Shown: positions 36,361 through 47,282, numbered from the stretch's first letter. The stretch: DNA of 64,000 nt from Mycobacterium sp. 852014-52450_SCH5900713 (GCF_001667075.1 NZ_LZIL01000011.1:62001-126000); one strand, 5' to 3'. Made by a program: numbers and translations. Notes: generated by a model from the sequence alone, not told the origin.

Positions 36361-37161
36361 GTGCCGATCCCGACGCCATACGAGGACCTGTTGCGCCTGG
36401 TGCTCGAGCGGGGCACGGCCAAAGCCGACCGCACCGGCACCGGGACCCGCAGCCTGTTCGGCCGGCAGTTGCGCTACGACCTGTCGGCCGGCTTCCCGCT
36501 GCTCACCACCAAGAAGGTGCATCTGAAGTCGGTCATCTACGAGTTGCTGTGGTTCCTGCGCGGCGACTCGAATGTCGCCTGGCTGCACGAGCACGGCGTC
36601 ACCATCTGGGACGAATGGGCAAGCGAGACAGGCGATCTCGGGCCGATATATGGCGTGCAGTGGCGGTCCTGGCCGACGCCGACGGGTGAGCACGTCGACC
36701 AGATCACCGCGGCGCTGGACTTGCTGCGCAGCGACCCAAACTCGCGGCGCATCATCGTGTCGGCGTGGAACGTCGGCGAGATCCCGCAGATGGCGCTGCC
36801 GCCGTGCCACGCGTTCTTCCAGTTCTACGTGGCCGACGGCCGGCTCAGCTGTCAGCTGTATCAGCGCAGCGCCGACCTCTTCCTCGGTGTGCCGTTCAAC
36901 ATCGCCAGCTACGCGCTGCTCACCCACATGATGGCCGCCCAGGCCGGTCTGTCGGTCGGTGAGTTCGTCTGGACGGGCGGCGACTGCCACATTTACGACA
37001 ACCACGTCGAGCAGGTGCGCACCCAGCTCAGCCGCGAGCCGCGGCCATATCCGGAACTTTTACTGGGACACCGGGATTCGATCTTCGACTACACCTACGA
37101 CGATGTCGTCGTGAAGAACTACGACCCGCACCCCGCGATCAAAGCCCCCGTCGCTGTATGA
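36361..37161 (+). CDS. thyA: Thymidylate synthase ThyA
   Basis: The 266-residue enzyme makes dTMP from dUMP using methylene-tetrahydrofolate, giving dihydrofolate. The nucleophile is Cys149 in [22 protein letters not shown] is the dUMP phosphate loop, and [21 protein letters not shown] and [10 protein letters not shown] complete the fold. The start is the GTG at 36361. Its stop overlaps the dfrA start by 4 bases, pairing dihydrofolate production with its recycling. A second, unrelated thymidylate synthase (thyX) lies 5 kb downstream. Confidence 0.98.
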   Translation: MPIPTPYEDLLRLVLERGTAKADRTGTGTRSLFGRQLRYDLSAGFPLLTTKKVHLKSVIYELLWFLRGDSNVAWLHEHGVTIWDEWASETGDLGPIYGVQWRSWPTPTGEHVDQITAALDLLRSDPNSRRIIVSAWNVGEIPQMALPPCHAFFQFYVADGRLSCQLYQRSADLFLGVPFNIASYALLTHMMAAQAGLSVGEFVWTGGDCHIYDNHVEQVRTQLSREPRPYPELLLGHRDSIFDYTYDDVVVKNYDPHPAIKAPVAV

Positions 37162-37655
37162 CCGACCTCGGCCTGGTGTGGGCGCAGTCGACGTCGGGCA
37201 TCATCGGCCGTGGTGGCGACATCCCGTGGCGAGTACCCGAGGACCTGGCCCGCTTCAAAGAGCTGACCATCGGGAACACCGTGGTGATGGGCCGGCGCAC
37301 GTGGGAGTCGCTGCCTGCCAAGGTCCGGCCGCTGCCCGGTCGCAGGAATGTCGTACTCTCGCGCCGGAGGGACTTCGTGGCCGACGGCGCACAGGTCGTC
37401 GGATCGCTCGAGGCGGCTCTTGCCGGTTCCGAGACCGAGCCCGAGACGTGGGTGATCGGTGGCGAGCAGGTCTATCTGCTCGCGCTGCCCCACGCCACGC
37501 GGTGTGAGGTCACCGAGGTCGAAGTCGACCTGCGGCGCGACGACGACGACGCGCTGGCGCCTGTGCTCGACGACGCCTGGCTGGGTGAGACGGGGGAGTG
37601 GCAGGTCAGCCGCACGGGGCTGCGATACCGGCTGCACAGCTACCGTCGGGCATAG
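37158..37655 (+). CDS. dfrA: Dihydrofolate reductase
   Basis: The 165-residue enzyme reduces dihydrofolate with NADPH. Seen: [32 protein letters not shown], which includes the substrate-binding Asp/Trp region, [22 protein letters not shown] and [13 protein letters not shown]. The ATG overlaps the thyA stop. The length matches the mycobacterial enzyme (about 159-165). Confidence 0.98.
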   Translation: MTDLGLVWAQSTSGIIGRGGDIPWRVPEDLARFKELTIGNTVVMGRRTWESLPAKVRPLPGRRNVVLSRRRDFVADGAQVVGSLEAALAGSETEPETWVIGGEQVYLLALPHATRCEVTEVEVDLRRDDDDALAPVLDDAWLGETGEWQVSRTGLRYRLHSYRRA

Positions 37656-37735
37656 GCGTGGGCCTGCGCGCCCGTGACATACTCGGACGCGGGGGTCGGT
37701 CTCTCCGCGTCACCACACGTTGCCAGGAGGGGGAA

Positions 37736-38443
37736 TTGGCAGTGATAACCGAACCCACGAAAGCGTTCACTCGCATGTTCAGGGGCTACGACCCGGCCGC
37801 GGTCGATGCCCACATCGAGATGTTGACCACCAAGCAGCAGTTGCTGCTCGACGATGTCGAGAGCCTGAGGTCCCGGCTGAAGGAAGCCGGCGACCAGACG
37901 GCCGCGCTGCGCAAGGAGGTCGCCGTCCTCACCGACACCTCACCCTCACCCCACGCGGTGCAGCGCCGGATGGCGAAGATGCTGCAGCGTGCGGTCGAGG
38001 AGGTTTCCGAGATGCAGGCCGAGGCGCGGAGCGAGGCGGACGCGCTGATCGCAGCGGCCGAGGCCGAGGTCGAGGCCGCGCAGCGAAAGCACGAAGAGGA
38101 GTTGGCGGCGATGGCCGAGCAGCGGAAAGCCATGGAAACCGATTACCAGGAAGCCAAGAAGCAGCTCGAAGCCGAACTGGCCGGGATGCGCGCCGACACC
38201 GAAGCGGCGATCGACAAGGCGTGGCGCGACGCCCAGCGCGAGGCCGATCACTACCGTGAGCAGGCCCGGCGCGCGGCGGACGAGGCGATCAAGCAACGGA
38301 TCAACGTCCTCGAGCAGCTGATGGGCGTGTACCGCGACCTCGAAGCGGTCCCGGCCGCTCTCGAGTCGGCCTACCAGGAGCAGAAGAACGCGCCGGAGCC
38401 GAGCGTCGTGGTGCCGCTGGACGGGAAAGTCAGCACGGGCTAG
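37736..38443 (+). CDS. DivIVA-domain coiled-coil protein
   Basis: A 235-residue protein from the TTG at 37736, 5 bases after a strong AGGAGG; the in-frame GTG at 37742 is the alternative. Residues 8-50 match the DivIVA N-terminal domain (FTRMFRGYDPAAVDAHIEML). Residues about 45-215 are one long Ala/Glu-rich coiled coil. The tail ends VVVPLDGKVSTG. DivIVA proteins bind curved membrane at poles or septa. It is distinct from Wag31, whose gene lies in the ftsZ region of mycobacterial genomes. I do not recall a DivIVA-type gene between dfrA and hsd genes in H37Rv. Confidence 0.82.
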   Translation: MAVITEPTKAFTRMFRGYDPAAVDAHIEMLTTKQQLLLDDVESLRSRLKEAGDQTAALRKEVAVLTDTSPSPHAVQRRMAKMLQRAVEEVSEMQAEARSEADALIAAAEAEVEAAQRKHEEELAAMAEQRKAMETDYQEAKKQLEAELAGMRADTEAAIDKAWRDAQREADHYREQARRAADEAIKQRINVLEQLMGVYRDLEAVPAALESAYQEQKNAPEPSVVVPLDGKVSTG

Positions 38444-38491
38444 CCGCGTCGCCGCCGGGCGCTGTCGCACCCGAGCGGTATTCTCGGCGCC

Positions 38492-39709
38492 GTGTCGATC
38501 CGGACCCCCAGGCTGTCGGCCGCGCAAGCCCGACGGATCGCCGTTGCGGCCCAAGGCTTTAGCGAGCAACGGCCCGCCGGTCCGATCACCCGCGCGCACC
38601 TGAAGCGGCTGATATCGAGAATCCAAGTGCTGCAACTGGATTCGGTTTCGGTCGCGGTGCGCGCCCACTACGCACCGGTGTTCAGCCGGCTCGGCCCCTA
38701 CGACCGCGACGTGCTGGACCGCGCCGCCTGGGGGCCGCGCGCGTCGCGGCTGCTGGCCGAGTACTGGGCGCACGAGGCCGCGCTGATGGCCGTCGACGAC
38801 TGGCCGCTGCTGCGCTGGCGGATGCGCCAGTACCGGCACGGCCGCTGGGGCGTGCACATCGTCAAGGCCAATCCCCAGCTCGCCGACAAGATCGTCGCCG
38901 CCGTCGCCGAGCTCGGGCCCAGCACCGCCGGACAGATCGAGGCCCATCTCGAGGCCGAACCGCGTGGGCCCAGAGGAAGCTGGTGGGGCAGCCGCAGCGA
39001 CACCAAGTGGGTCGCCGAGGCGCTGTTCGCGTCCGGCGTGCTCACGACGGCCACCCGGGTGGGCTTCGCACGGCACTACGACCTGGTGGAACGGGTGCTG
39101 CCGGCGAGCGTGCTGGCGCGCGACGTCGACGACGAGGAGGCCGTCCGGGAACTCACGCTGCGGGCGGCCACCGCGCTCGGCGTGGGAACCGAGGCCGACA
39201 TCCGCGACTACTTCCGGCTGTCGGCCCAGCAGGTCAAGCCGGCGGTCGCCGACCTGGTGGCCGCGGGGGAGGTCGAGCGGGTCGACGTCGAAGGCTGGCC
39301 CGCGCCGGCCTATCTCCGCACCGGGCGCGCGGTGCCGCGAGCCGACCGGGGGACCGCGCTGTTGTGTCCGTTCGACCCGCTGATCTTCTTTCGGCCCCGG
39401 GTCGAGCGGCTGTTCGGATTTCACTACCGCATCGAGATCTACACCCCGGCCCACAAGCGCCAGTACGGCTACTACGTGTGGCCGCTGCTGATGGACGGGC
39501 GGCTGGTGGCGCGGGTCGACCTCAAGGCCGATCGGGCCGGCGACACGCTGCGCGTCGTGGGCGCGTTCGGCGAACCCGACGCGCCGCGACCGCGCGTCGT
39601 CGAGGCGCTGGCCGGCGAATTGCAGTCGATGGCGTCGTGGCTGGGTCTGGGCGGGTTCAGCGTCGCCACCCGGGGCGACCTGGCCGCCGATCTGCGGGCG
39701 GCCGGCTGA
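38492..39709 (+). CDS. YcaQ/AlkZ-type winged-helix DNA glycosylase (HTH_42)
   Basis: A 405-residue protein of the YcaQ/AlkZ family, which removes alkylated bases and unhooks interstrand crosslinks. The catalytic QxD motif is Gln48-Leu49-Asp50 (VLQLDSVSV), near the position known in E. coli YcaQ. Tandem winged helices follow, then the beta-barrel with LCPFDPLIFFRPRVERLFGFHYRIEIYTPAHKRQYGYYVWPLLMDGRLVARVDLKADR. The start is the GTG at 38492. Its stop overlaps the hsdM start by one base (TGATG), so it is translationally linked to a DNA methyltransferase. Confidence 0.9.
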   Translation: MSIRTPRLSAAQARRIAVAAQGFSEQRPAGPITRAHLKRLISRIQVLQLDSVSVAVRAHYAPVFSRLGPYDRDVLDRAAWGPRASRLLAEYWAHEAALMAVDDWPLLRWRMRQYRHGRWGVHIVKANPQLADKIVAAVAELGPSTAGQIEAHLEAEPRGPRGSWWGSRSDTKWVAEALFASGVLTTATRVGFARHYDLVERVLPASVLARDVDDEEAVRELTLRAATALGVGTEADIRDYFRLSAQQVKPAVADLVAAGEVERVDVEGWPAPAYLRTGRAVPRADRGTALLCPFDPLIFFRPRVERLFGFHYRIEIYTPAHKRQYGYYVWPLLMDGRLVARVDLKADRAGDTLRVVGAFGEPDAPRPRVVEALAGELQSMASWLGLGGFSVATRGDLAADLRAAG

Positions 39710-41085
39710 TGCGGGCGACGGACAAAGAGCTCAAAAACACGCTGTGGAAGGCGGCCAACAAACTGCGCGGCTCCCTATCTGCCGGCCAGTACAAGGACGT
39801 CGTTCTCGGGCTGGTGTTCCTCAAGCACGCCTTCGATGCGCAGTGGAAGTTGTTGGTGCACAACGCGGAATCGCCCGACATCGGCCGGCTCGTCGACGAC
39901 GCGATGGAGGTCGCGACGCTGCCGCGGCTATACGAGAACCACCTCGACCCGCGCCGCCTCGGTGAACTGCTGGGCCTGCTGGACACCGCGCGATTCGGTG
40001 AGCGTGGCCGCGCCCGGGACGTGCTGGGCGAGGTGTACGAGTACTTTCTGGGCAATTTCGCGCGCGCGGAAGGGCGCCGCGGCGGCGAATTCTTCACCCC
40101 ACCAAGCGTGGTCCGCGTGATCGTCGAGGTTCTGGAACCCTCGAGTGGTCGGCTGTATGACCCGTGCTGCGGCTCGGGCGGGATGTTCGTGCAGACCGAG
40201 CGGTTCATCGCCGAACACGACGGCGACCCCGCCAGAATCACGATCTGCGGACAGGAAAGCGTCGAGCAGACCTGGCGCATGGCGAAGATGAACCTCGCCG
40301 TGCACGGCATCGACAACTCCGGGCTGGGCGCCCGGTGGGGTGACACGTTCCGCGACGACCAGCACGCCGGCGTGCAGATGGATTACGTGATGGCCAATCC
40401 GCCCTTCAACATCAAGGATTGGGCGCGCGACGACCGTGACCCGCGGTGGCGCTTCGGTGTCCCGCCCGCGGGCAACGCCAACTACGCGTGGATTCAGCAC
40501 GTCCTGTCCAAACTGGGTTCGGGTGGGAAGGCCGGCGTGGTCATGGCCAACGGTTCGATGTCGTCGAACGTGGCCGGGGAAGGGGAGATTCGCGCGCGGA
40601 TCGTCGACGCCGACCTGGTGTGTTGCATGGTCGCGCTGCCCGGGCAGCTGTTCCGCAGCACGTCGATCCCGGTGTGCCTGTGGTTCTTCGACACCGACAA
40701 GGGCGAGCGGTCCGGGCAGGTGCTGTTCATCGACGCCCGCGGGCTCGGCCACCTGGTGGACCGCACCGAGCGGGCGCTGACGCACCAGGAGGTCGTCCGC
40801 ATCGGCGACACGTATCACGCGTGGCGCGGATCGGAATCGGCTGCCGCGAAAGGTCTTACCTATCAAGATGTTCCGGGGTTCTGCGGCTCCGCTTCGCTCG
40901 ACGAGATCGCCGCGGCTGGCTACCCGCTCACGCCGGGACGGTATGTCGGGGCGCCCGAGCCCGAGGGCGGCGGCGAGCCGGTGGAGCAGAAGATCGCCCG
41001 GCTGACCGGCGACCTGCTCGCGGCACTTGACGAATCCGCCCGCCTGGAAGGCGTTGTGCGCCAACAATTGGAGCGCCTGACTTGA
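39709..41085 (+). CDS. hsdM: Type I restriction-modification system, modification subunit HsdM
   Basis: A 458-residue adenine-N6 methyltransferase subunit. The HsdM N-terminal domain (ELKNTLWKAANKLRGSLSAGQYKDVVLGLVFLKHAFD) is followed by the SAM motif YDPCCGSGGMFVQTE and catalytic NPPF at Asn230. Compared with the 540-residue H37Rv protein as I recall it, it is shorter, mostly at the N-terminus and in loops. It needs HsdS for target recognition, encoded immediately downstream with a 4-base overlap. No HsdR nuclease gene is in the window, so the pair probably only methylates. Confidence 0.95.
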   Translation: MRATDKELKNTLWKAANKLRGSLSAGQYKDVVLGLVFLKHAFDAQWKLLVHNAESPDIGRLVDDAMEVATLPRLYENHLDPRRLGELLGLLDTARFGERGRARDVLGEVYEYFLGNFARAEGRRGGEFFTPPSVVRVIVEVLEPSSGRLYDPCCGSGGMFVQTERFIAEHDGDPARITICGQESVEQTWRMAKMNLAVHGIDNSGLGARWGDTFRDDQHAGVQMDYVMANPPFNIKDWARDDRDPRWRFGVPPAGNANYAWIQHVLSKLGSGGKAGVVMANGSMSSNVAGEGEIRARIVDADLVCCMVALPGQLFRSTSIPVCLWFFDTDKGERSGQVLFIDARGLGHLVDRTERALTHQEVVRIGDTYHAWRGSESAAAKGLTYQDVPGFCGSASLDEIAAAGYPLTPGRYVGAPEPEGGGEPVEQKIARLTGDLLAALDESARLEGVVRQQLERLT

Positions 41086-42137
41086 CCACCACACTGGGTG
41101 ACCACCTGGCCTTCAGCACCGGCGGCAGCGCGCCGGCGCCCGGCGGACGCTTCCGTGTGTACGGCGCCAACGGGGCGATCGGTTACACGGCCGAACCCAA
41201 CGCGGCCGGCCCGCTGATCGTCCTCGGGCGCGTCGGGTCGCGGTGCGGCAGCCTGCGGTACTGCGCCTCCGACGTCTGGGTCACCGAGAACGCACTGGTA
41301 TGCCGGGCCAAAGACCCACGCGAGACGCGGTATTGGTACTACGCGCTGCAAACCTGCCGGCTGGGCGATCACCGCGGTGGATCGGGGCAGCCGCTGCTCA
41401 GCCAGCGCATCCTGCGTGACGTTGCGGTGCGCAGCGTGGGCGCGCCGCAGCGCCAGGCGATCGCCGAACTGCTCGGCTCCCTCGACGACAAAGTGTCCGC
41501 CAACGAACGGGTGATCGAGACCGCCGAGAACGTGATGGTCGCCATCGCGGAGTCGGCCCACGAACGCGTGCCGCTGTCCAGCCTGGCCGGCCGGTCGACG
41601 GTGTTCCTCGACGTGGCCGAGTTCGACGACGTGGTCGCGCACTTCAGCCTTGCGGCCTTCGACGACGGGGCGCGGCCGCGCCCCGTGGGCGGCGAATCCA
41701 TCAGGAGCGGCAAATTCCTGCTGTCGGAGCCGTGCGTCTTGTTCGCCAAGCTCAATCCCCGGATTCCGCGAATCTGGAACGTGGTCAGCCTGCCGCCGCA
41801 GATGGCCGTGGCCAGCAGCGAGTTCGTCGTCCTGAAGCCGTGCGGCGTCGACGCCTCGGCTTTGTGGTCGGCCGTGCGGCAGCCCGACGTCTCCGAACGG
41901 CTGCAGCGCCGGGTGGCCGGGACTTCGGGGAGCCATCAGCGGATCCAGCCGCGCGATCTGTTGGACGTTGGGGTCCCCGACGTCCGGCGCCTGCCGACCG
42001 CGGCCCTGCAGACGATCACCGAGATGGGGGCGCTGTGCGACGCGCGTCGCACCGAGAACGCGCGGCTGTCCGCCGTCCGCGACGCGCTGCTGGCCCCGCT
42101 GATATCGGGTGAGCTACGGGTGCGGTCGCCACGTTAA
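41082..42137 (+). CDS. hsdS: Type I restriction-modification specificity subunit HsdS
   Basis: A 351-residue specificity subunit starting at a TTG (41082) that overlaps the hsdM stop (TTGA). Two target-recognition domains are visible, about residues 1-130 ([32 protein letters not shown]) and 165-300 ([28 protein letters not shown]). Each is followed by a conserved helix ([59 protein letters not shown]). The gene is complete, with both domains intact. The target sequence cannot be predicted by eye. Confidence 0.93.
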   Translation: MTTTLGDHLAFSTGGSAPAPGGRFRVYGANGAIGYTAEPNAAGPLIVLGRVGSRCGSLRYCASDVWVTENALVCRAKDPRETRYWYYALQTCRLGDHRGGSGQPLLSQRILRDVAVRSVGAPQRQAIAELLGSLDDKVSANERVIETAENVMVAIAESAHERVPLSSLAGRSTVFLDVAEFDDVVAHFSLAAFDDGARPRPVGGESIRSGKFLLSEPCVLFAKLNPRIPRIWNVVSLPPQMAVASSEFVVLKPCGVDASALWSAVRQPDVSERLQRRVAGTSGSHQRIQPRDLLDVGVPDVRRLPTAALQTITEMGALCDARRTENARLSAVRDALLAPLISGELRVRSPR

Positions 42138-42147
42138 GGTGAGCGCC

Positions 42148-42900
42148 GTGGCCGAGACCGCGCCGCTACGCGTGCAACTGATCGCCAAGACCGAGTTCCT
42201 GGCGCCGCCGGACGTGCCGTGGACCACCGACGCCGACGGTGGCGCGGCGCTGGTCGAGTTCGCCGGCCGGGCCTGCTATCAGAGCTGGTCGAAACCCAAT
42301 CCCAAGACCGCGACGAACGCCGGCTACATCAAGCACATCATCGACGTCGGGCACTTTTCGGTGCTCGAGCACGCCAGCGTGTCGTTCTACATCACCGGCA
42401 TTTCGCGATCGCTCACGCACGAGCTGATCCGGCACCGGCATTTCTCCTACTCGCAGCTGTCGCAGCGCTACGTGCCGGAGGGCGACTCGCGAATCGTCGT
42501 GCCCCCGGGCATGGAGGACGACCCCGAACTGCGCCGGATCCTGACCGAGGCCGCCGACGCCAGCCGGGCCACCTACGCCGATTTGCTGGCCAAGCTCGAG
42601 GCGAAATTCGCCGACCAACCCAACGCCGTCTTGCGGCGCAAGCAGGCGCGCCAGGCCGCCCGGGCGGTGCTGCCGAACGCGACCGAGACCCGCATCGTCG
42701 TGACGGGCAACTACCGGGCCTGGCGGCACTTCATCGCCATGCGCGCCAGTGAGCACGCCGACGTGGAAATCCGGCGGCTGGCCATCGAGTGCCTGCGTCA
42801 GCTCGCCGACGCCGTGCCCGCGGTGTTCGCCGACTTCGAGATCTCGACGCTGGCCGACGGGACCGAGGTAGCCACCAGCCCGCTGGCGACCGAAGCCTGA
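42148..42900 (+). CDS. thyX: Flavin-dependent thymidylate synthase ThyX
   Basis: The 250-residue ThyX makes dTMP with FAD, NADPH and methylene-tetrahydrofolate, releasing tetrahydrofolate. The signature RHRx7S is Arg95-His96-Arg97 to Ser105 ([11 protein letters not shown]). [29 protein letters not shown] carries further FAD/dUMP contacts. The GTG at 42148 gives the known mycobacterial length; a GTG at 42139 is also in frame. It lies 10 bases after hsdS and is likely in the same transcript. Confidence 0.97.
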   Translation: MAETAPLRVQLIAKTEFLAPPDVPWTTDADGGAALVEFAGRACYQSWSKPNPKTATNAGYIKHIIDVGHFSVLEHASVSFYITGISRSLTHELIRHRHFSYSQLSQRYVPEGDSRIVVPPGMEDDPELRRILTEAADASRATYADLLAKLEAKFADQPNAVLRRKQARQAARAVLPNATETRIVVTGNYRAWRHFIAMRASEHADVEIRRLAIECLRQLADAVPAVFADFEISTLADGTEVATSPLATEA

Positions 42901-42906
42901 GGCTGA

Positions 42907-43884
<978 letters not shown>

Positions 43885-43903
43885 GCCAGAGGGTGGCCCG
43901 TAA

Positions 43904-45580
43904 GTGGATGTAGACCTCGCCCCTCCTGGTCCCTTGACCACTGGTGGGTTGCGGGTCACCGCGCTCGGTGGCATCAGCGAAATCGGCCGGAACATGACGG
44001 TTTTCGAGCATCTCGGCCGGTTGCTGATCATCGACTGCGGGGTGATGTTCCCCACCCATGACGAGCCCGGGGTGGACCTGATACTTCCGGACCTGCGCCA
44101 CATCTCCGACCGGCTCGACGACATCGAGGCGCTGGTGCTGACCCACGCGCACGAGGACCACATCGGCGGCATCCCGTTCCTGCTCAAGCTGCGCCCCGAC
44201 ATCCCGGTCGTCGGGTCGAAGTTCACTCTGGCGCTGGTCGCCGCGAAATGCCGCGAGCACCGGCTCAAGCCGGTGTTCGTCGAGGTCAGCGAACGCCAGC
44301 GGAGCACCCACGGCGTCTTCGAGTGCGAATACTTCGCCGTCAACCACTCGATCCCGGATGCGCTGGCGATCGCCGTGCACACCGGCGCGGGAACCGTCTT
44401 GCACACCGGCGACATCAAGCTCGACCAGCTTCCCCTGGACGGCCGGCCCACCGATCTGCCCGGCATGTCGCGGCTCGGCGACGCCGGTGTGGACCTGTTC
44501 TTGTGCGACTCGACCAACTCCGAGATCCCCGGCGTGGGGCCCTCGGAGAGCGAAGTGGGACCGACGCTGCACCGCCTGATCCGGGGCGCCGAGGGCCGGG
44601 TGATCGTGGCCTGCTTCGCCTCCAACGTCGACCGGGTGCAGCAGATCATCGATGCCGCGGTCGCATTGGGCCGGCGGGTGTCGTTCGTCGGGCGGTCCAT
44701 GGTGCGCAACATGGGCATCGCCCGCGAGCTGGGGTTCCTGCGGGTGGCCGATTCCGACGTGATCGAGATCGGCGCCGCCGAGATGATGCCGCCCGAGCGG
44801 GTGGTGCTGATCACCACCGGCACCCAGGGCGAGCCCATGTCGGCGCTGTCGCGGATGTCGCGCGGCGAACATCGCAGCATCACGCTCACGGCGGGAGACC
44901 TGATCGTGCTGGCGTCGTCGCTGATCCCCGGCAACGAGGAGGCGGTCTACGGCGTGATCGACGCGCTCGCCAAGATCGGGGCGCGCGTCGTCACGAATGC
45001 CCAAGCACGCGTGCATGTTTCGGGCCACGCGTATGCCGGCGAGCTGTTGTTCCTCTACAACGGTGTGCGGCCGCGCAACGTGATGCCGGTGCACGGCACC
45101 TGGCGGATGCTGCGCGCCAACGCCAAGCTGGCGGCCAGCACCGGGGTGCCGGAGGAGTCGATCCTGTTGGCCGAGAACGGCGTCAGCGTCGACCTGGTCG
45201 CCGGCACGGCGTCGATCGCCGGGGCGGTTCCGGTCGGCAAGATGTTCGTCGACGGGCTGATCAGCGGCGACGTCGGCGACATCACGCTGGGGGAACGGCT
45301 CATCCTGTCGTCGGGCTTCGTCGCGGTGACCGTCGTCGTCCAGCGCGGCACCGGGCGCCCCGTGGCCGCGCCGCATTTGCATTCGCGCGGCTTCTCCGAG
45401 GACCCCAAGGCGCTGGAGCCCGCCGGGCGCCGGGTCGAGGCGGAGCTGGAACTGCTTGCCGCGGACAACATCACCGATCCGGGCCGCATCGCGCAGGCCG
45501 TGCGCCGCACCGTCGGCAAGTGGGTGGGCGAGGTGTACCGCCGGCAACCGATGATCGTGCCGACGGTCATCGAGGTCTGA
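43904..45580 (+). CDS. rnj: Ribonuclease J
   Basis: The 558-residue metallo-beta-lactamase/beta-CASP nuclease combines endonuclease and 5'-to-3' exonuclease activity in RNA maturation and decay. The metal motif HAHEDH is at residues 81-86. Other motifs are FAVNHSIPDALAIAVHTGAGTVLHTGDIKLD, the beta-CASP segment RVIVACFASNVDRVQQI and VHVSGHAYAGEL. The start is the GTG at 43904 (MDVDLAPPGP), giving the known mycobacterial length. With gpsI in the same window, two major RNA-decay enzymes are encoded here. Confidence 0.97.
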   Translation: MDVDLAPPGPLTTGGLRVTALGGISEIGRNMTVFEHLGRLLIIDCGVMFPTHDEPGVDLILPDLRHISDRLDDIEALVLTHAHEDHIGGIPFLLKLRPDIPVVGSKFTLALVAAKCREHRLKPVFVEVSERQRSTHGVFECEYFAVNHSIPDALAIAVHTGAGTVLHTGDIKLDQLPLDGRPTDLPGMSRLGDAGVDLFLCDSTNSEIPGVGPSESEVGPTLHRLIRGAEGRVIVACFASNVDRVQQIIDAAVALGRRVSFVGRSMVRNMGIARELGFLRVADSDVIEIGAAEMMPPERVVLITTGTQGEPMSALSRMSRGEHRSITLTAGDLIVLASSLIPGNEEAVYGVIDALAKIGARVVTNAQARVHVSGHAYAGELLFLYNGVRPRNVMPVHGTWRMLRANAKLAASTGVPEESILLAENGVSVDLVAGTASIAGAVPVGKMFVDGLISGDVGDITLGERLILSSGFVAVTVVVQRGTGRPVAAPHLHSRGFSEDPKALEPAGRRVEAELELLAADNITDPGRIAQAVRRTVGKWVGEVYRRQPMIVPTVIEV

Positions 45581-45586
45581 CTCGCC

Positions 45587-46459
45587 CTAGAGCTTCTCCG
45601 CGTAGGCCGACCATTCCAGTTGCGAGGCCTTCAGCTTGCGACCCGTGGGCTCCACGTAACGCTCGAGGAGTTCGTCGGGCCCGGCCTGCTCCAGCAGCCG
45701 CCAGCCGTATTCGCCGACGAACTCGCCGACCTCCTCGGGTTGTAACCCGAAGTGCCACAACTGCCTGCGCTGGCGGACGCTGCGATAGAGCGTGCGAGTG
45801 CCGTATCGATTCGTACCGTCGATGAAATCCCGCCGGACGTAGGTGAATACCAGACGGCTGCCCGGCGCGGCCGCGCGCAACCCCTCCAGCGTCCGGCGAA
45901 CGGTTGCTTCGGTCAGGTACTGGGTGACTCCTTCGCAGATGAAGAAGGCCCGGTAATCGGTGCGGTAGCCGTGCTCGGCCAGGGCGGTCAGCAAGTCGTC
46001 GCGCGCCAGGTCCAACGCCACCTGCCGCACCGACATCGGCGGCCCGCCCAGCACCCGCCGGACCGTCTTCACCTTCCTGGCGACGTTGACCGGCAGGTCG
46101 ACCTCGAAGACGGGGATGCGGACTTGGCGGGTCAGCAGGTAGGCGCGGGTGTCCAATCCGGCGCCGAGGATGACGACCGCGTCGACGCCCTCGAGCGCCT
46201 CGGCCAGCTTGTCGCCGATGAAACGCTTGCGGCAGGCCAGGTTCGCCCACAGGCCGCGGCCGGTCCACTCCGATCCGCGGACCATCAAGCGGCGCACGGG
46301 GGCCACGCGGGTGGCCGCGACGAGCCAGCGCAGCGGCGCCGGCAGAAACAGTTCCGCGAGGTCGTCGTCCACCAGGCGGCGGCCCGGTGGCTCGTTCTGT
46401 TCGACGGCGGCCAACACCATCGGGCCGAAAGCTGTCTGCGCGGCGGGATTTCGTGCCAT
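45587..46459 (-). CDS. SAM-dependent methyltransferase (LCM family), Rv2751-like
   Basis: A 290-residue class I methyltransferase of the leucine-carboxyl-methyltransferase-like family abundant in mycobacteria. The SAM loop is VVILGAGLDTRAYLL, the acidic ribose contact FEVDLP, and FFICEGVTQYLT is typical of the family. The substrate is unknown. It lies 4 bases after the SDR gene on the same strand, so Rv2749-2750-2751-like genes form one minus-strand operon. It converges with RNase J with 6 bases between stops. Confidence 0.92.
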   Translation of the reverse strand: MARNPAAQTAFGPMVLAAVEQNEPPGRRLVDDDLAELFLPAPLRWLVAATRVAPVRRLMVRGSEWTGRGLWANLACRKRFIGDKLAEALEGVDAVVILGAGLDTRAYLLTRQVRIPVFEVDLPVNVARKVKTVRRVLGGPPMSVRQVALDLARDDLLTALAEHGYRTDYRAFFICEGVTQYLTEATVRRTLEGLRAAAPGSRLVFTYVRRDFIDGTNRYGTRTLYRSVRQRRQLWHFGLQPEEVGEFVGEYGWRLLEQAGPDELLERYVEPTGRKLKASQLEWSAYAEKL

Positions 46460-46463
46460 TCGA

Positions 46464-47282
46464 CTACTTGTTCAAAAAGCCCGCATCGACCGGCAGCGTC
46501 ACCCCGGTGATGTAGCGGGCCTGGTCGCTCACCAGCCACGCCACCGCGTTGGCGACGTCCTCGACGTCCAGCACCTCCACCGGCATGGCGTTGCCCATGG
46601 CGCCCGGTGTGTCGGTCGCGGCGGCCATCTTGGCCAGCCATTCCCGGGTGAACTCGTTGTTGATCATCGGGGTCTCGACACCGGAAGGATGGATCGAGTT
46701 GACCCGGATGTACTGTGTGGCAAGCAGATTCGCGTATACCCGCATCAGCCCCACCACGCCGTGCTTGGCGGCGGCGTAGCCGACGGAACCGGCGTCCGGG
46801 CTGCCGACGCCGGCGAGTCCGGCGCTCGAGCTGATCAGCACGATCGAGCCGCCGGTGCCCTGCTTGACCATGGTCGGGATGGACACCTTGATGGTGTTGT
46901 AGACGCCGGTGAGGTTGACGTCGATGACGTCGCGCCAGCCGTCGTCGCCGGACTGCATCGGTGCGATACCTGCGTTGGCCACGACGATGTCGAGCCGGCC
47001 GAACTCGTCCAGGCCCGCCTGCAGCGCGGCCGACAGCGAGGCCCGGTCGCGCACGTCGCCGCGGGCGGCCACGATCCGGGCGCCGGTGTCCTCGACCAGC
47101 TTGACGGTTTGCGCGAGGTCGTCCTCGGTGGCCAGGGGATAGGGCACGCTGGCGATCTGGTCGCACAGGTCGACCGCGATGATGCTCGCGCCGTCGGCGG
47201 CGAGCCGCACGGCGTGGGCGCGTCCCTGGCCGCGCGCCGCGCCGGTGATGAAGGCGATCTTGCCTTCGAGGGGCCGCGTCAT
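46464..47282 (-). CDS. Short-chain dehydrogenase, probable mycofactocin-coupled type, Rv2750-like
   Basis: A 272-residue SDR starting at the ATG at 47282. [33 protein letters not shown] is the Rossmann start with the GxxxGQGR variant typical of mycofactocin-dependent SDRs. The catalytic YAAAKHG and the [17 protein letters not shown] segment follow. Members keep NAD bound and need mycofactocin as external acceptor. That assignment rests on motif resemblance. A one-base overlap (TGATG) couples it to the upstream monooxygenase gene. Confidence 0.88.
   Translation of the reverse strand: MTRPLEGKIAFITGAARGQGRAHAVRLAADGASIIAVDLCDQIASVPYPLATEDDLAQTVKLVEDTGARIVAARGDVRDRASLSAALQAGLDEFGRLDIVVANAGIAPMQSGDDGWRDVIDVNLTGVYNTIKVSIPTMVKQGTGGSIVLISSSAGLAGVGSPDAGSVGYAAAKHGVVGLMRVYANLLATQYIRVNSIHPSGVETPMINNEFTREWLAKMAAATDTPGAMGNAMPVEVLDVEDVANAVAWLVSDQARYITGVTLPVDAGFLNK

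Noticed and set aside
35569..37005. A 478-codon minus-strand frame extending the dienelactone hydrolase across thyA
   Set aside because: The hydrolase fold begins at MPNIIDTIATADG (36318); the extension overlaps thyA and has no domain.
39709..42137. A restriction (HsdR) subunit next to hsdM/hsdS
   Set aside because: Flanking genes are a glycosylase and thyX; no DEAD-box translocase or nuclease frame is present.
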